Positions 22,613-36,523 of a DNA stretch of 64,000 nt are shown here, piece after piece (positions within the stretch are counted from its first letter, which is position 1; each line of letters begins with the position of its first letter). The notes beneath the pieces are model-generated. The model made no database searches. It saw only the letters and a list, made by a program, of their open reading frames with translations, and had not been told where the DNA came from. Where the stretch lies: assembly GCA_949752795.1 (NCBI GenBank), contig CATKHW010000011.1, forward strand, positions 310,001-374,000. The letters are read 5' to 3'. Source of the stretch: Hyperoodon ampullatus (taxonomy: Eukaryota; Chordata; Mammalia; Artiodactyla; Ziphiidae). Made by a program: the position numbers and the translations under genes.

Positions 22613-24350
22613 TGCCAAATTGGCAACCTGTGCGAACCAGGAGGTTAAAGGGGCTGTCTCTCCAAGTTGGGAGGTTGATAATAAAGCAGATGGAAAGTCA
22701 AACCGGAGCACCAGGAGAGGGACTATTCGTTGAGTTTTAGAAACCTTTTGTATTCACAGTGTGTCCGTTCTCTAGGATTCCCGTACATGTTATATCTGTA
22801 GTAATATTCCCTTCAACCTGGAGAGTTGGGACCCATGGAATGTGTGCCATGCATTATTGCTTTAAAGGGTCTGCATTTGCTCACCCAATCTCACCAATCC
22901 TCTCAGTCCCAAGTGTCCAGCCTTATGCCACATCCAGCTGTCATTGTAGATAGGGTCATTTCAGGTTTCATCAGAGACCCTGAAGGAATTGTAAAGAATT
23001 TCCCAGTTTTTTTGTTTTATTTTTGAAATTCCTTTTTATAGTGGGTTTGAGCTGATTCTCGCTGCCATATTTATCCCAGTCTAGACACACTTGATTCCCT
23101 TACGGAGACATATCAATACGTAGCTTTTAAGATTCTTACTAGTCAGATATATTCCTCTGCGGGAAATATGGGGTTTTGAGTCCCTTTCACTGAGGAAGGT
23201 GTAGGTCTTGTCTATTCCATAGTTGGTTTTTGGAACGGTACCTGTGCTTATATCAAACTCTGGTTTTATGCATCACCCCACCTCTCCTTCCCCCTTAAGC
23301 AGGCATAAGAGTGTTTTCTAAATGTGAGACACTGTTCTCTTTCCTAACTCAGTTCAAGTGTAGCCATGTTTACAGGATCTTCATAAGTGATATCTTATGA
23401 TAAGTTTCTTTTTCTGTGTGACTTATTTCACTTAGAATCATCGTACCTGAATCCACCCATTTTGCTGCTACTGGTCTTATGACATTGATTTCATGGCTGA
23501 GGGATATTCCATCGTACATAAGTACCACAATTTTTTGAACCAATTTTATATTTCCTGGGATATTTAAGGTGTACCCAAGTTGAGGTCCTTGTAAGCAGTG
23601 CAGCCCTAAATTTTGGGGTGGCTGTGTCTTTTTGATTTTCAGTTTTCCCAAGGTATATTCCCTAGACTGGAAGTGCCCTTGGCTCTGTAGCTCTGTTGTT
23701 TACTTGTTTTAGGGAACACAATGCACTCCTCCAGAGAGGCATTGGCAATTTACATCCCACCCATCAGCATAACAAGGCTCCCTGTTCTCCAAGGCCTGTC
23801 TTGCCTTTCTGGTTTTTACACATTTTGTGGATGTCCCTTTTGACCGGTGGGAAGTGATACTTCTTTGTAGTGCAGATTTGCATTGCCCACTTGCTTGCTT
23901 GGCCAAAAAGGGCGTATGCGTTTTCTCCTGAATATATTCAGGAGAAAACGCATACGCCCTTTTTGGCCAAGTTCATCATTGTCGAAGTTGTGCCCCTCTT
24001 CCTGTGCTTTAAAGGCGATTCCAACGTACCTCTTGAAATCTGTTTCCTGCTATTCTGCCTCGCTTTCAAGTCCGCCTCGTTGCCTTCCCTCAACAGATTT
24101 TTGGACGATAGTTGTCCTTTATTACTCGGCCAGTTTGTGAATTGCTGTGCCCCTGAGCTCCATTTTTCAACTCGTTTTTGGTGAGCTGACCGCAAGTCCA
24201 AAGTTTTGGTTCCGGATCTATACTGATTCCCGGTGGGTGGCTGAGACTTTGGTTAATTCTTCTTCCTGCCGGGAAATTACAGTGATATGTGCCTGTCCAA
24301 ATGCCTAACAGCTACTCTCTCATTGGTTCTCCCTCTTCCCTTTCATCCTC
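22613..24350. repeat. Satellite unit U14 (1738 bp)
   Basis: One base is missing near 23740 (GAGGCATTGGC). This is the first unit with AATACGTAGC (near 23116) in place of AATACATAGG. Private changes include ACCAATTTTA near 23540, CATCCCACCC near 23754 and AAGTTCATC near 23969. Palindrome 23898-23971 is perfect. Confidence 0.95.
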
Positions 24351-26089
24351 TGCCAAATTGGCAACCTGTGCGAACCAGGAGGTTAAAGGGGCTGTCTCTC
24401 CAAGTTGGGAGGTTGATAATAAAGCAGATGGAAAGTCAAACCGGAGCACCAGGAGAGGGACTATTCGTTGAGTTTTAGAAACGTTTCGTATTCACAGTGT
24501 GTCCGTTCTCTAGGATTCCCGTACATGTTATATCTGTAGTAATATTCCCTTCAACCTGGAGAGTTGGGACCCATGGAATGTGTGCCATGCATTATTGCTT
24601 TAAAGGGTCTGCATTTGCTCACCCAATCTCACCAATCCTCTCAGTCCCAAGTGTCCAGCCTTATGCCACATCCAGCTGTCATTGTAGATAGGGTCATTTC
24701 AGGTTTCATCAGAGACCCTGAAGGAATTGTAAAGAATTTCCCAGTTTTTTTGTTTTATTTTTGAAATTCCTTTTTATAGTGGGTTTGAGCTGATTCTCGC
24801 TGCCATATTTATCCCAGTCTAGACACACTTGATTCCCTTACGGAGACATATCAATACGTAGCTTTTAAGATTCTTACTAGTCAGATATATTCCTCTGCGG
24901 GAAATATGGGGTTTTGAGTCCCTTTCACTGAGGAAGGTGTAGGTCTTGTCTATTCCATAGTTGGTTTTTGGAACGGTACCTGTGCTTATATCAAACTCTG
25001 GTTTTATGCATCACCCCACCTCTCCTTCCCCCTTAAGCAGGCATAAGAGTGTTTTCTAAATGTGAGACACTGTTCTCTTTCCTAACTCAGTTCAAGTGTA
25101 GCCATGTTTACAGGATCTTCATAAGTGATATCTTATGATAAGTTTCTTTTTCTGTGTGACTTATTTCACTTAGAATCATCGTACCTGAATCCACCCATTT
25201 TGCTGCTACTGGTCTTATGACATTGATTTCATGGCTGAGGGATATTCCATCGTACGTAAGTACCACAATTTTTTGAACCATTTTTATATTTCCTGGGATA
25301 TTTAAGGTGTACCCAAGTTGAGGTCCTTGTAAGCAGTGCAGCCCTAAATTTTGGGGTGGCTGTGTCTTTTTGATTTTCAGTTTTCCCAAGGTATATTCCC
25401 TAGACTGGAAGTGCCCTTGGCTCTGTAGCTCTGTTGTTTACTTGTTTTAGGGAACACAATGCACTCCTCCAGAGAGGCAGTTGGCAATTTACATCCCGCC
25501 CATCAGCATAACAAGGCTCCCTGTTCTCCAGGGCCTGTCTTGCCTTTCTGGTTTTTACACATTTTGTGGATGTCCCTTTTGACCGGTGGGAAGTGATACT
25601 TCTTTGTAGTGCAGATTTGCATTGCCCGCTTGCTTGCTTGGCCAAAAAGGGCGTATGCGTTTTCTCCTGAATATATTCAGGAGAAAACGCATACGCCCTT
25701 TTTGGCCAAGCGCATCATTGTTGAAGTTGTGCCCCTCTTCCTGTGCTTTAAAGGCGATTCCAACGTACCTCTTGAAATCTGTTTCCTGCTATTCTGCCTC
25801 GCTTTCAAGTCCGCCTCGTTGCCTTCCCTCAACAGATTTTTGGACGATAGTTGTCCTTTATTACTCGGCCAGTTTGTGAATTGCTGTGCCCCTGAGCTCC
25901 ATTTTTCAACTCGTTTTTGTTGAGCTGACCGCAAGTCCAAAATTTTGGTTCAGGATCTATACTGATTCCCGGTGGGTGGCTGAGACTTTGGTTAATTCTT
26001 CTTCCTGCCGGGAAATTACAGTGATATGTGCCCGTCCAAATGCCTAACAGCTACTCTCTCATTGGTTCTCCCTCTTCCCTTTCATCCTC
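24351..26089. repeat. Satellite unit U15 (1739 bp)
   Basis: AAACGTTTCG near 24479 is shared only with U17. The second half (AAGCGC, GTTGAAG, TTTTTGTTGAG) matches U10. Palindrome 25637-25710 is perfect. Confidence 0.95.
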
Positions 26090-27828
26090 TGCCAAATTGG
26101 CAACCTGTGCGAACCAGGAGGTTAAAGGGGCTGTCTCTCCAAGTTGGGAGGTTGATAATAAAGCAGATGGAAAGTCAAACCAGAGCACCAGGAGAGGGAC
26201 TATTCGTTGAGTTTTAGAAACCTTTCGTATTCACAGTGTGTCCGTTCTCTAGGATTCCCGTACATGTTATATCTGTAGTAATATTCCCTTCAACCTGGAG
26301 AGTTGGGACCCATGGAATGTGTGCCATGCATTATTGCTTTAAAGGGTCTGCATTTGCTCACCCAATCTCACCAATCCTCTCAGTCCCAAGTGTCCAGCCT
26401 TATGCCACATCCAGCTGTCATTGTAGATAGGGTCATTTCAGGTTTCATCAGAGACCCTGAAGGAATTGTAAAGAATTTCCCAGTTTTTTTGTTTTATTTT
26501 TGAAATTCCTTTTTATAGTGGGTTTGAGCTGATTCTCGCTGCCATATTTATCCCAGTCTAGACACACTTGATTCCCTTACGGAGACATATCAATACGTAG
26601 CTTTTAAGATTCTTACTAGTCAGATATATTCCTCTGCGGGAAATATGGGGTTTTGAGTCCCTTTCACTGAGGAAGGTGTAGGTCTTGTCTATTCCATAGT
26701 TGGTTTTTGGAACGGTACCTGTGCTTATATCAAACTCTGGTTTTATGCATCACCCCAACTCTCCTTCCCCCTTAAGCAGGCATAAGAGTGTTTTCTAAAT
26801 GTGAGACACTGTTCTCTTTCCTAACTCAGTTCAAGTGTAGCCATGTTTACAGGATCTTCATAAGTGATATCTTATGATAAGTTTCTTTTTCTGTGTGACT
26901 TATTTCACTTAGAATCATCGTACCTGAATCCACCCATTTTGCTGCTACTGGTCTTATGACATTGATTTCATGGCTGAGGGATATTCCATCGTACGTAAGT
27001 ACCACAATTTTTTGAACCATTTTTATATTTCCTGGGATATTTAAGGTGTACCCAAGTTGAGGTCCTTGTAAGCAGTGCAGCCCTAAATTTTGGGGTGGCT
27101 GTGTCTTTTTGATTTTCAGTTTTCCCAAGGTATATTCCCTAGACTGGAAGTGCCCTTGGCTCTGTAGCTCTGTTGTTTACTTGTTTTAGGGAACACAATG
27201 CACTCCTCCAGAGAGGCAGTTGGCAATTTACATCCCGCCCATCAGCATAACAAGGCTCCCTGTTCTCTAGGGCCTGTCTTGCCTTTCTGGTTTTTACACA
27301 TTTTGTGGATGTCCCTTTTGACCGGTGGGAAGTGATACTTCTTTGTAGTGCAGAATTGCATTGCCCGCTTGCTTGCTTGGCCAAAAAGGGCGTATGCGTT
27401 TTCTCCTGAATATATTCAGGAGAAAACGCATACGCCCTTTTTGGCCAAGTGCATCATTGTCGAAGTTGTGCCCCTCTTCCTGTGCTTTAAAGGCGATACC
27501 AACTTACCTCTTGAAATCTGTTTCCTGCTATTCTGCCTCGCTTTCAAGTCCACCTCGTTGCCTTCCCTCAACAGATTTTTGGACGATAGTTCTCCTTTAT
27601 TACTCGGCCAGTTTGTGAATTGCTGTGCCCCTGAGCTCCATTTTTCAACTCGTTTTTGGTGAGCTGACCGCAAGTCCAAAATTTTGGTTCCGGATCTATA
27701 CTGATTCCCGGTGGGTGGTTGAGACTTTGGTTAATTCTTCTTCCTGCCGGGAAATTACAGTGATATGTGCCTGTCCAAATGCCTAACAGCTACTCTCTCA
27801 TTGGTTCTCCCTCTTCCCTTTCATCCTC
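26090..27828. repeat. Satellite unit U16 (1739 bp)
   Basis: It shares a marker set with U18: AACCAGAGC, AATACGTAGC, CCCCAACTCTCC, CTCTAGGGCC, CAGAATTGC, GATACCAACTTACC (27495), GTTCTCCTTT, GTTCCGGATC and GGTGGTTGAG. Palindrome 27376-27449 is perfect. It is the first full carrier of the T-type second half. Confidence 0.95.
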
Positions 27829-29567
27829 TGCCAAATTGGCAACCTGTGCGAACCAGGAGGTTAAAGGGGCTGTCTCTCCAAGTTGGGAGGTTGATAATAA
27901 AGCAGATGGAAAGTCAAACCGGAGCACCAGGAGAGGGACTATTCGTTGAGTTTTAGAAACGTTTCGTATTCACAGTGTGTCCGTTCTCTAGGATTCCCGT
28001 ACATGTTATATCTGTAGTAATATTCCCTTCAACCTGGAGAGTTGGGACCCATGGAATGTGTGCCATGCATTATTGCTTTAAAGGGTCTGCATTTGCTCAC
28101 CCAATCTCACCAATCCTCTCAGTCCCAAGTGTCCAGCCTTATGCCACATCCAGCTGTCATTGTAGATAGGGTCATTTCAGGTTTCATCAGAGACCCTGAA
28201 GGAATTGTAAAGAATTTCCCAGTTTTTTTGTTTTATTTTTGAAATTCCTTTTTATAGTGGGTTTGAGCTGATTCTCGCTGCCATATTTATCCCAGTCTAG
28301 ACACACTTGATTCCCTTACGGAGACATATCAATACGTAGCTTTTAAGATTCTTACTAGTCAGATATATTCCTCTGCGGGAAATATGGGGTTTTGAGTCCC
28401 TTTCACTGAGGAAGGTGTAGGTCTTGTCTATTCCATAGTTGGTTTTTGGAACGGTACCTGTGCTTATATCAAACTCTGGTTTTATGCATCACCCCACCTC
28501 TCCTTCCCCCTTAAGCAGGCATAAGAGTGTTTTCTAAATGTGAGACACTGTTCTCTTTCCTAACTCAGTTCAAGTGTAGCCATGTTTACAGGATCTTCAT
28601 AAGTGATATCTTATGATAAGTTTCTTTTTCTGTGTGACTTATTTCACTTAGAATCATCGTACCTGAATCCACCCATTTTGCTGCTACTGGTCTTATGACA
28701 TTGATTTCATGGCTGAGGGATATTCCATCGTACGTAAGTACCACAATTTTTTGAACCATTTTTATATTTCCTGGGATATTTAAGGTGTACCCAAGTTGAG
28801 GTCCTTGTAAGCAGTGCAGCCCTAAATTTTGGGGTGGCTGTGTCTTTTTGATTTTCAGTTTTCCCAAGGTATATTCCCTAGACTGGAAGTGCCCTTGGCT
28901 CTGTAGCTCTGTTGTTTACTTGTTTTAGGGAACACAATGCACTCCTCCAGAGAGGCAGTTGGCAATTTACATCCCGCCCATCAGCATAACAAGGCTCCCT
29001 GTTCTCCAGGGCCTGTCTTGCCTTTCTGGTTTTTACACATTTTGTGGATGTCCCTTTTGACCGGTGGGAAGTGATACTTCTTTGTAGTGCAGATTTGCAT
29101 TGCCCGCTTGCTTGCTTGGCCAAAAAGGGCGTATGCGTTTTCTCCTGAATATATTCAGGAGAAAACGCATACGCCCTTTTTGGCCAAGTGCATCATTGTC
29201 GAAGTTGTGCCCCTCTTCCTGTGCTTTAAAGGCGATTCCTACGTACCTCTTGAAATCTGTTTCCTGCTATTCTGCCTCGCTTTCAAGTCCACCTCGTTGC
29301 CTTCTCTCAACAGATTTTTGGACGATAGTTGTCCTTTATTACTCGGCCAGTTTGTGAATTGCTGTGCCCCTGAGCTCCATTTTTCAACTCGTTTTTGGTG
29401 AGCTGACCGCAAGTCCAAAATTTTGGTTCAGGATCTATACTGATTCCCGGTGGGTGGCTGAGACTTTGGTTAATTCTTCTTCCTGCCGGGAAATTACAGT
29501 GATATGTGCCCGTCCAAATGCCTAACAGCTACTCTCTCATTGGTTCTCCCTCTTCCCTTTCATCCTC
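27829..29567. repeat. Satellite unit U17 (1739 bp)
   Basis: It shares AAACGTTTCG (near 27957) with U15. Private changes are TTCCTACGTACC near 29236 and CCTTCTCTC near 29300. Palindrome 29115-29188 is perfect. Confidence 0.95.
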
Positions 29568-31306
29568 TGTCAAATTGGCAACCTGTGCGAACCAGGAGTT
29601 TAAAGGGGCTGTCTCTCCAAGTTGGGAGGTTGATAATAAAGCAGATGGAAAGTCAAACCAGAGCACCAGGAGAGGGACTATTCGTTGAGTTTTAGAAACC
29701 TTTCGTATTCACAGTGTGTCCGTTCTCTAGGATTCCCGTACATGTTATATCTGTAGTAATATTCCCTTCAACCTGGAGAGTTGGGACCCATGGAATGTGT
29801 GCCATGCATTATTGCTTTAAAGGGTCTGCATTTGCTCACCCAATCTCACCAATCCTCTCAGTCCCAAGTGTCCAGCCTTATGCCACATCCAGCTGTCATT
29901 GTAGATAGGGTCATTTCAGGTTTCATCAGAGACCCTGAAGGAATTGTAAAGAATTTCCCAGTTTTTTTGTTTTATTTTTGAAATTCCTTTTTATAGTGGG
30001 TTTGAGCTGATTCTCGCTGCCATATTTATCCCAGTCTAGACACACTTGATTCCCTTACGGAGACATATCAATACGTAGCTTTTAAGATTCTTACTAGTCA
30101 GATATATTCCTCTGCGGGAAATATGGGGTTTTGAGTCCCTTTCACTGAGGAAGGTGTAGGTCTTGTCTATTCCATAGTTGGTTTTTGGAACGGTACCTGT
30201 GCTTATATCAAACTCTGGTTTTATGCATCACCCCAACTCTCCTTCCCCCTTAAGCAGGCATAAGAGTGTTTTCTAAATGTGAGACACTGTTCTCTTTCCT
30301 AACTCAGTTCAAGTGTAGCCATGTTTACAGGATCTTCATAAGTGATATCTTATGATAAGTTTCTTTTTCTGTGTGACTTATTTCACTTAGAATCATCGTA
30401 CCTGAATCCACCCATTTTGCTGCTACTGGTCTTATGACATTGATTTCATGGCTGAGGGATATTCCATCGTACGTAAGTACCACAATTTTTTGAACCATTT
30501 TTATATATCCTGGGATATTTAAGGTGTACCCAAGTTGAGGTCCTTGTAAGCAGTGCAGCCCTAAATTTTGGGGTGGCTGTGTCTTTTTGATTTTCAGTTT
30601 TCCCAAGGTATATTCCCTAGACTGGAAGTGCCCTTGGCTCTGTAGCTCTGTTGTTTACTTGTTTTAGGGAACACAATGCACTCCTCCAGAGAGGCAGTTG
30701 GCAATTTACATCCCGCCCATCAGCATAACAAGGCTCCCTGTTCTCTAGGGCCTGTCTTGCCTTTCTGGTTTTTACACATTTTGTGGATGTCCCTTTTGAC
30801 CGGTGGGAAGTGATACTTCTTTGTAGTGCAGAATTGCATTGCCCGCTTGCTTGCTTGGCCAAAAAGGGCGTATGCGTTTTCTCCTGAATATATTCAGGAG
30901 AAAACGCATACGCCCTTTTTGGCCAAGTGCATCATTGTCGAAGTTGTGCCCCTCTTCCTGTGCTTTAAAGGCGATACCAACTTACCTCTTGAAATCTGTT
31001 TCCTGCTATTCTGCCTCGCTTTCAAGTCCACCTCGTTGCCTTCCCTCAACAGATTTTTGGACGATAGTTCTCCTTTATTACTCGGCCAGTTTGTGAATTG
31101 CTGTGCCCCTGAGCTCCATTTTTCAACTCGTTTTTGGTGAGCTGACCGCAAGTCCAAAATTTTGGTTCCGGATCTATACTGATTCCCGGTGGGTGGTTGA
31201 GACTTTGGTTAATTCTTCTTCCTGCCGGGAAATTACAGTGATATGTGCCTGTCCAAATGCCTAACAGCTACTCTCTCATTGGTTCTCCCTCTTCCCTTTC
31301 ATCCTC
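29568..31306. repeat. Satellite unit U18 (1739 bp)
   Basis: It is near-identical to U16, 3478 bp away. GAGTTTAAAG near 29596 and TATATATCC near 30503 are private. T-type marker GATACC is at 30973. Palindrome 30854-30927 is perfect. Confidence 0.95.
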
Positions 31307-33045
31307 TGCCAAATTGGCAACCTGTGCGAACCAGGAGGTTAAAGGGGCTGTCTCTCCAAGTTGGGAGGTTGATAATAAAGCAGATGGAAAGTCAAACCGG
31401 AGCACCAGGAGAGGGACTATTCGTTGAGTTTTAGAAACCTTTCGTATTCACAGTGTGTCCGTTCTCTAGGATTCCCGTACATGTTATATCTGTAGTAATA
31501 TTCCCTTCAACCTGGAGAGTTGGGACCCATGGAATGTGTGCCATGCATTATTGCTTTAAGGGGTCTGCATTTGCTCACCCAATCTCACCAATCCTCTCAG
31601 TCCCAAGTGTCCAGCCTTATGCCACATCCAGCTGTCATTGTAGATAGGGTCATTTCAGGTTTCATCAGAGACCCTGAAGGAATTGTAAAGAATTTCCCAG
31701 TTTTTTTGTTTTATTTTTGAAATTCCTTTTTATAGTGGGTTTGAGCTGATTCTCGCTGCCATATTTATCCCAGTCTAGACACACTTGATTCCCTTATGGA
31801 GACATATCAATACGTAGCTTTTAAGATTCTTACTAGTCAGATATATTCCTCTGCGGGAAATATGGGGTTTTGAGTCCCTTTCACTGAGGAAGGTGTAGGT
31901 CTTGTCTATTCCATAGTTGGTTTTTGGAACGGTACCTGTGCTTATATCAAACTCTGGTTTTATGCATCACCCCACCTCTCCTTCCCCCTTAAGCAGGCAT
32001 AAGAGTGTTTTCTAAATGTGAGACACTGTTCTCTTTCCTAACTCAGTTCAAGTGTAGCCATGTTTACAAGATCTTCATAAGTGATATCTTATGATAAGTT
32101 TCTTTTTCTGTGTGACTTATTTCACTTAGAATCATCGTACCTGAATCCACCCATTTTGCTGCTACTGGTCTTATGACATTGATTTCATGGCTGAGGGATA
32201 TTCCATCGTACGTAAGTACCACAATTTTTTGAACCATTTTTATATTTCCTGGGATATTTAAGGTGTACCCAAGTTGAGGTCCTTGTAAGCAGTGCAGCCC
32301 TAAATTTTGGGGTGGCTGTGTCTTTTTGATTTTCAGTTTTCCCAAGGTATATTCCCTAGACTGGAAGTGCCCTTGGCTCTGTAGCTCTGTTGTTTACTTG
32401 TTTTAGGGAACACAATGCACTCCTCCAGAGAGGCAGTTGGCAATTTACATCCCGCCCATCAGCATAACAAGGCTCCCTGTTCTCCAGGGCCTGTCTTGCC
32501 TTTCTGGTTTTTACACATTTTGTGGATGTCCCTTTTGACCGGTGGGAAGTGATACTTCTTTGTAGTGCAGATTTGCATTGCCCGCTTGCTTGCTTGGCCA
32601 AAAAGGGCGTATGCGTTTTCTCCTGAATATATTCAGGAGAAAACGCATATGCCCTTTTTGGCCAAGTGCATCATTGTCGAAGTTGTGCCCCTCTTCCTGT
32701 GCTTTAAAGGCGATTCCAACGTACCTCTTGAAATCTGTTTCCTGCTATTCTGCCTCGCTTTCAAGTCCGCCTCGTTGCCTTCCCTCAACAGATTTTTGGA
32801 CGATAGTTGTCCTTTATTACTCGGCCAGTTTGTGAATTGCTGTGCCCCTGAGCTCCATTTTTCAACTCGTTTTTGGTGAGCTGACCGCAAGTCCAAAATT
32901 TTGGTTCAGGATCTATACTGATTCCCGGTGGGTGGCTGAGACTTTGGTTAATTCTTCTTCCTGCCGGGAAATTACAGTGATATGTGCCTGTCCAAATGCC
33001 TAACAGCTACTCTCTCATTGGTTCTCCCTCTTCCCTTTCATCCTC
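31307..33045. repeat. Satellite unit U19 (1739 bp), M type
   Basis: M-type markers are TTTAAGGGGTC near 31555, CTTATGGAG near 31793, AATACGTAGC and TTTACAAGATC near 32063. The palindrome at 32593-32666 has a right-arm CpG change (CGCATATGCC). The same set recurs in U21, U23 and U26. Confidence 0.95.
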
Positions 33046-34784
33046 TGCCAAATTGGCAACCTGTGCGAACCAGGAGGTTAAAGGGGCTGTCTCTCCAAGT
33101 TGGGAGGTTGATAATAAAGCAGATGGAAAGTCAAACCGGAGCACCAGGAGAGGGACTATTCGTTGAGTTTTAGAAACCTTTCGTATTCACAGTGTGTCCG
33201 TTCTCTAGGATTCCCGTACATGTTATATCTGTAGTAATATTCCCTTCAACCTGGAGAGTTGGGACCCATGGAATGTGTGCCATGCATTATTGCTTTAAAG
33301 GGTCTGCATTTGCTCACCCAATCTCACCAATCCTCTCAGTCCCAAGTGTCCAGCCTTATGCCACATCCAGCTGTCATTGTAGATAGGGTCATTTCAGGTT
33401 TCATCAGAGACCCTGAAGGAATTGTAAAGAATTTCCCAGTTTTTTTGTTTTATTTTTGAAATTCCTTTTTATAGTGGGTTTGAGCTGATTCTCGCTGCCA
33501 TATTTATCGCAGTCTAGACACACTTGATTCCCTTACGGAGACATATCAATACATAGGTTTTAAGATTCTTACTAGTCAGATATATTCCTCTGCGGGAAAT
33601 ATGGGGTTTTGAGTCCCTTTCACTGAGGAAGGTGTAGGTCTTGTCTATTCCATAGTTGGTTTTTGGAACGGTACCTGTGCTTATATCAAACTCTGGTTTT
33701 ATGCATCACCCCACTTCTCCTTCCCCCTTAAGCAGGCATAAGAGTGTTTTCTAAATGTGAGACACTGTTCTCTTTCCTAACTCAGTTCAAGTGTAGCCAT
33801 GTTTACAGGATCTTCATAAGTGATATCTTATGATAAGTTTCTTTTTCTGTGTGACTTATTTCACTTAGAATCATCATACCGGAATCCACCCATTTTGCTG
33901 CTACTGGTCTTATGACATTGATTTCATGGCTGAGGGATATTCCATCGTACGTAAGTACCACAATTTTTTGAACCATTTTTATATTTCCTGGGATATTTAA
34001 GGTGTACCCAAGTTGAGGTCCTTGTAAGCAGTGCAGCCCTAAATTTTGGGGTGGCTGTGTCTTTTTGATTTTCAGTTTTCCCAAGGTATATTCCCTAGAC
34101 TGGAAGTGCCCTTGGCTCTGTAGCTCTGTTGTTTACTTGTTTTAGGGAACACAATGCACTCCTCCAGAGAGGCAGTTGGCAATTTACATCCCGCCCATCA
34201 GCATAACAAGGCTCCCTGTTCTCCAGGGCCTGTCTTGCCTTTCTGGTTTTTACACATTTTGTGGATGTCCCTTTTGACCGGTGGGAAGTGATACTTCTTT
34301 GTAGTGCAGATTTGCATTGCCCGCTTGCTTGCTTGGCCAAAAAGGGCGTATGCGTTTTCTCCTGAATATATTCAGGAGAAAACGCATACGCCCTTTTTGG
34401 CCAAGTGCATCATTGTCGAAGTTGTGCCCCTCTTCCTGTGCTTTAAAGGCGATACCAACTTACCTCTTGAAATCTGTTTCCTGCTATTCTGCCTCGCTTT
34501 CAAGTCCACCTCGTTGCCTTCCCTCAACAGATTTTTGGACGATAGTTCTCCTTTATTACTCGGCCAGTTTGTGAATTGCTGTGCCCCTGAGCTCCATTTT
34601 TCAACTCGTTTTTGGTGAGCTGACCGCAAGTCCAAAATTTTGGTTCCGGATCTATACTGATTCCCGGTGGGTGGTTGAGACTTTGGTTAATTCTTCTTCC
34701 TGCCGGGAAATTACAGTGATATGTGCCTGTCCAAATGCCTAACAGCTACTCTCTCATTGGTTCTCCCTCTTCCCTTTCATCCTC
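33046..34784. repeat. Satellite unit U20 (1739 bp), T type
   Basis: T-type markers are TTATCGCAG near 33504, CACTTCTCC near 33712, ATCATACCGG near 33873, GATACCAACTT (34451), GTTCCGGATC and GGTGGTTGAG. Its second half is that of U16 and U18, while its first half is different. Palindrome 34332-34405 is perfect. Confidence 0.95.
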
Positions 34785-36523
34785 TGCCAAATTGGCAACC
34801 TGTGCGAACCAGGAGGTTAAAGGGGCTGTCTCTCCAAGTTGGGAGGTTGATAATAAAGCAGATGGAAAGTCAAACCGGAGCACCAGGAGAGGGACTATTC
34901 GTTGAGTTTTAGAAACCTTTCGTATTCACAGTGTGTCCGTTCTCTAGGATTCCCGTACATGTTATATCTGTAGTAATATTCCCTTCAACCTGGAGAGTTG
35001 GGACCCATGGAATGTGTGCCATGCATTATTGCTTTAAGGGGTCTGCATTTGCTCACCCAATCTCACCAATCCTCTCAGTCCCAAGTGTCCAGCCTTATGC
35101 CACATCCAGCTGTCATTGTAGATAGGGTCATTTCAGGTTTCATCAGAGACCCTGAAGGAATTGTAAAGAATTTCCCAGTTTTTTTGTTTTATTTTTGAAA
35201 TTCCTTTTTATAGTGGGTTTGAGCTGATTCTCGCTGCCATATTTATCCCAGTCTAGACACACTTGATTCCCTTATGGAGACATATCAATACGTAGCTTTT
35301 AAGATTCTTACTAGTCAGATATATTCCTCTGCGGGAAATATGGGGTTTTGAGTCCCTTTCACTGAGGAAGGTGTAGGTCTTGTCTATTCCATAGTTGGTT
35401 TTTGGAACGGTACCTGTGCTTATATCAAACTCTGGTTTTATGCATCACCCCACCTCTCCTTCCCCCTTAAGCAGGCATAAGAGTGTTTTCTAAATGTGAG
35501 ACACTGTTCTCTTTCCTAACTCAGTTCAAGTGTAGCCATGTTTACAAGATCTTCATAAGTGATATCTTATGATAAGTTTCTTTTTCTGTGTGACTTATTT
35601 CACTTAGAATCATCGTACCTGAATCCACCCATTTTGCTGCTACTGGTCTTATGACATTGATTTCATGGCTGAGGGATATTCCATCGTACGTAAGTACCAC
35701 AATTTTTTGAACCATTTTTATATTTCCTGGGATATTTAAGGTGTACCCAAGTTGAGGTCCTTGTAAGCAGTGCAGCCCTAAATTTTGGGGTGGCTGTGTC
35801 TTTTTGATTTTCAGTTTTCCCAAGGTATATTCCCTAGACTGGAAGTGCCCTTGGCTCTGTAGCTCTGTTGTTTACTTGTTTTAGGGAACACAATGCACTC
35901 CTCCAGAGAGGCAGTTGGCAATTTACATCCCGCCCATCAGCATAACAAGGCTCCCTGTTCTCCAGGGCCTGTCTTGCCTTTCTGGTTTTTACACATTTTG
36001 TGGATGTCCCTTTTGACCGGTGGGAAGTGATACTTCTTTGTAGTGCAGATTTGCATTGCCCGCTTGCTTGCTTGGCCAAAAAGGGCGTATGCGTTTTCTC
36101 CTGAATATATTCAGGAGAAAACGCATATGCCCTTTTTGGCCAAGTGCATCATTGTCGAAGTTGTGCCCCTCTTCCTGTGCTTTAAAGGCGATTCCAACGT
36201 ACCTCTTGAAATCTGTTTCCTGCTATTCTGCCTCGCTTTCAAGTCCGCCTCGTTGCCTTCCCTCAACAGATTTTTGGACGATAGTTGTCCTTTATTACTC
36301 GGCCAGTTTGTGAATTGCTGTGCCCCTGAGCTCCATTTTTCAACTCGTTTTTGGTGAGCTGACCGCAAGTCCAAAATTTTGGTTCAGGATCTATACTGAT
36401 TCCCGGTGGGTGGCTGAGACTTTGGTTAATTCTTCTTCCTGCCGGGAAATTACAGTGATATGTGCCTGTCCAAATGCCTAACAGCTACTCTCTCATTGGT
36501 TCTCCCTCTTCCCTTTCATCCTC
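34785..36523. repeat. Satellite unit U21 (1739 bp), M type
   Basis: It has all M markers of U19 at exactly +3478. Palindrome 36071-36144 has the CGCATATGCC change. Confidence 0.95.
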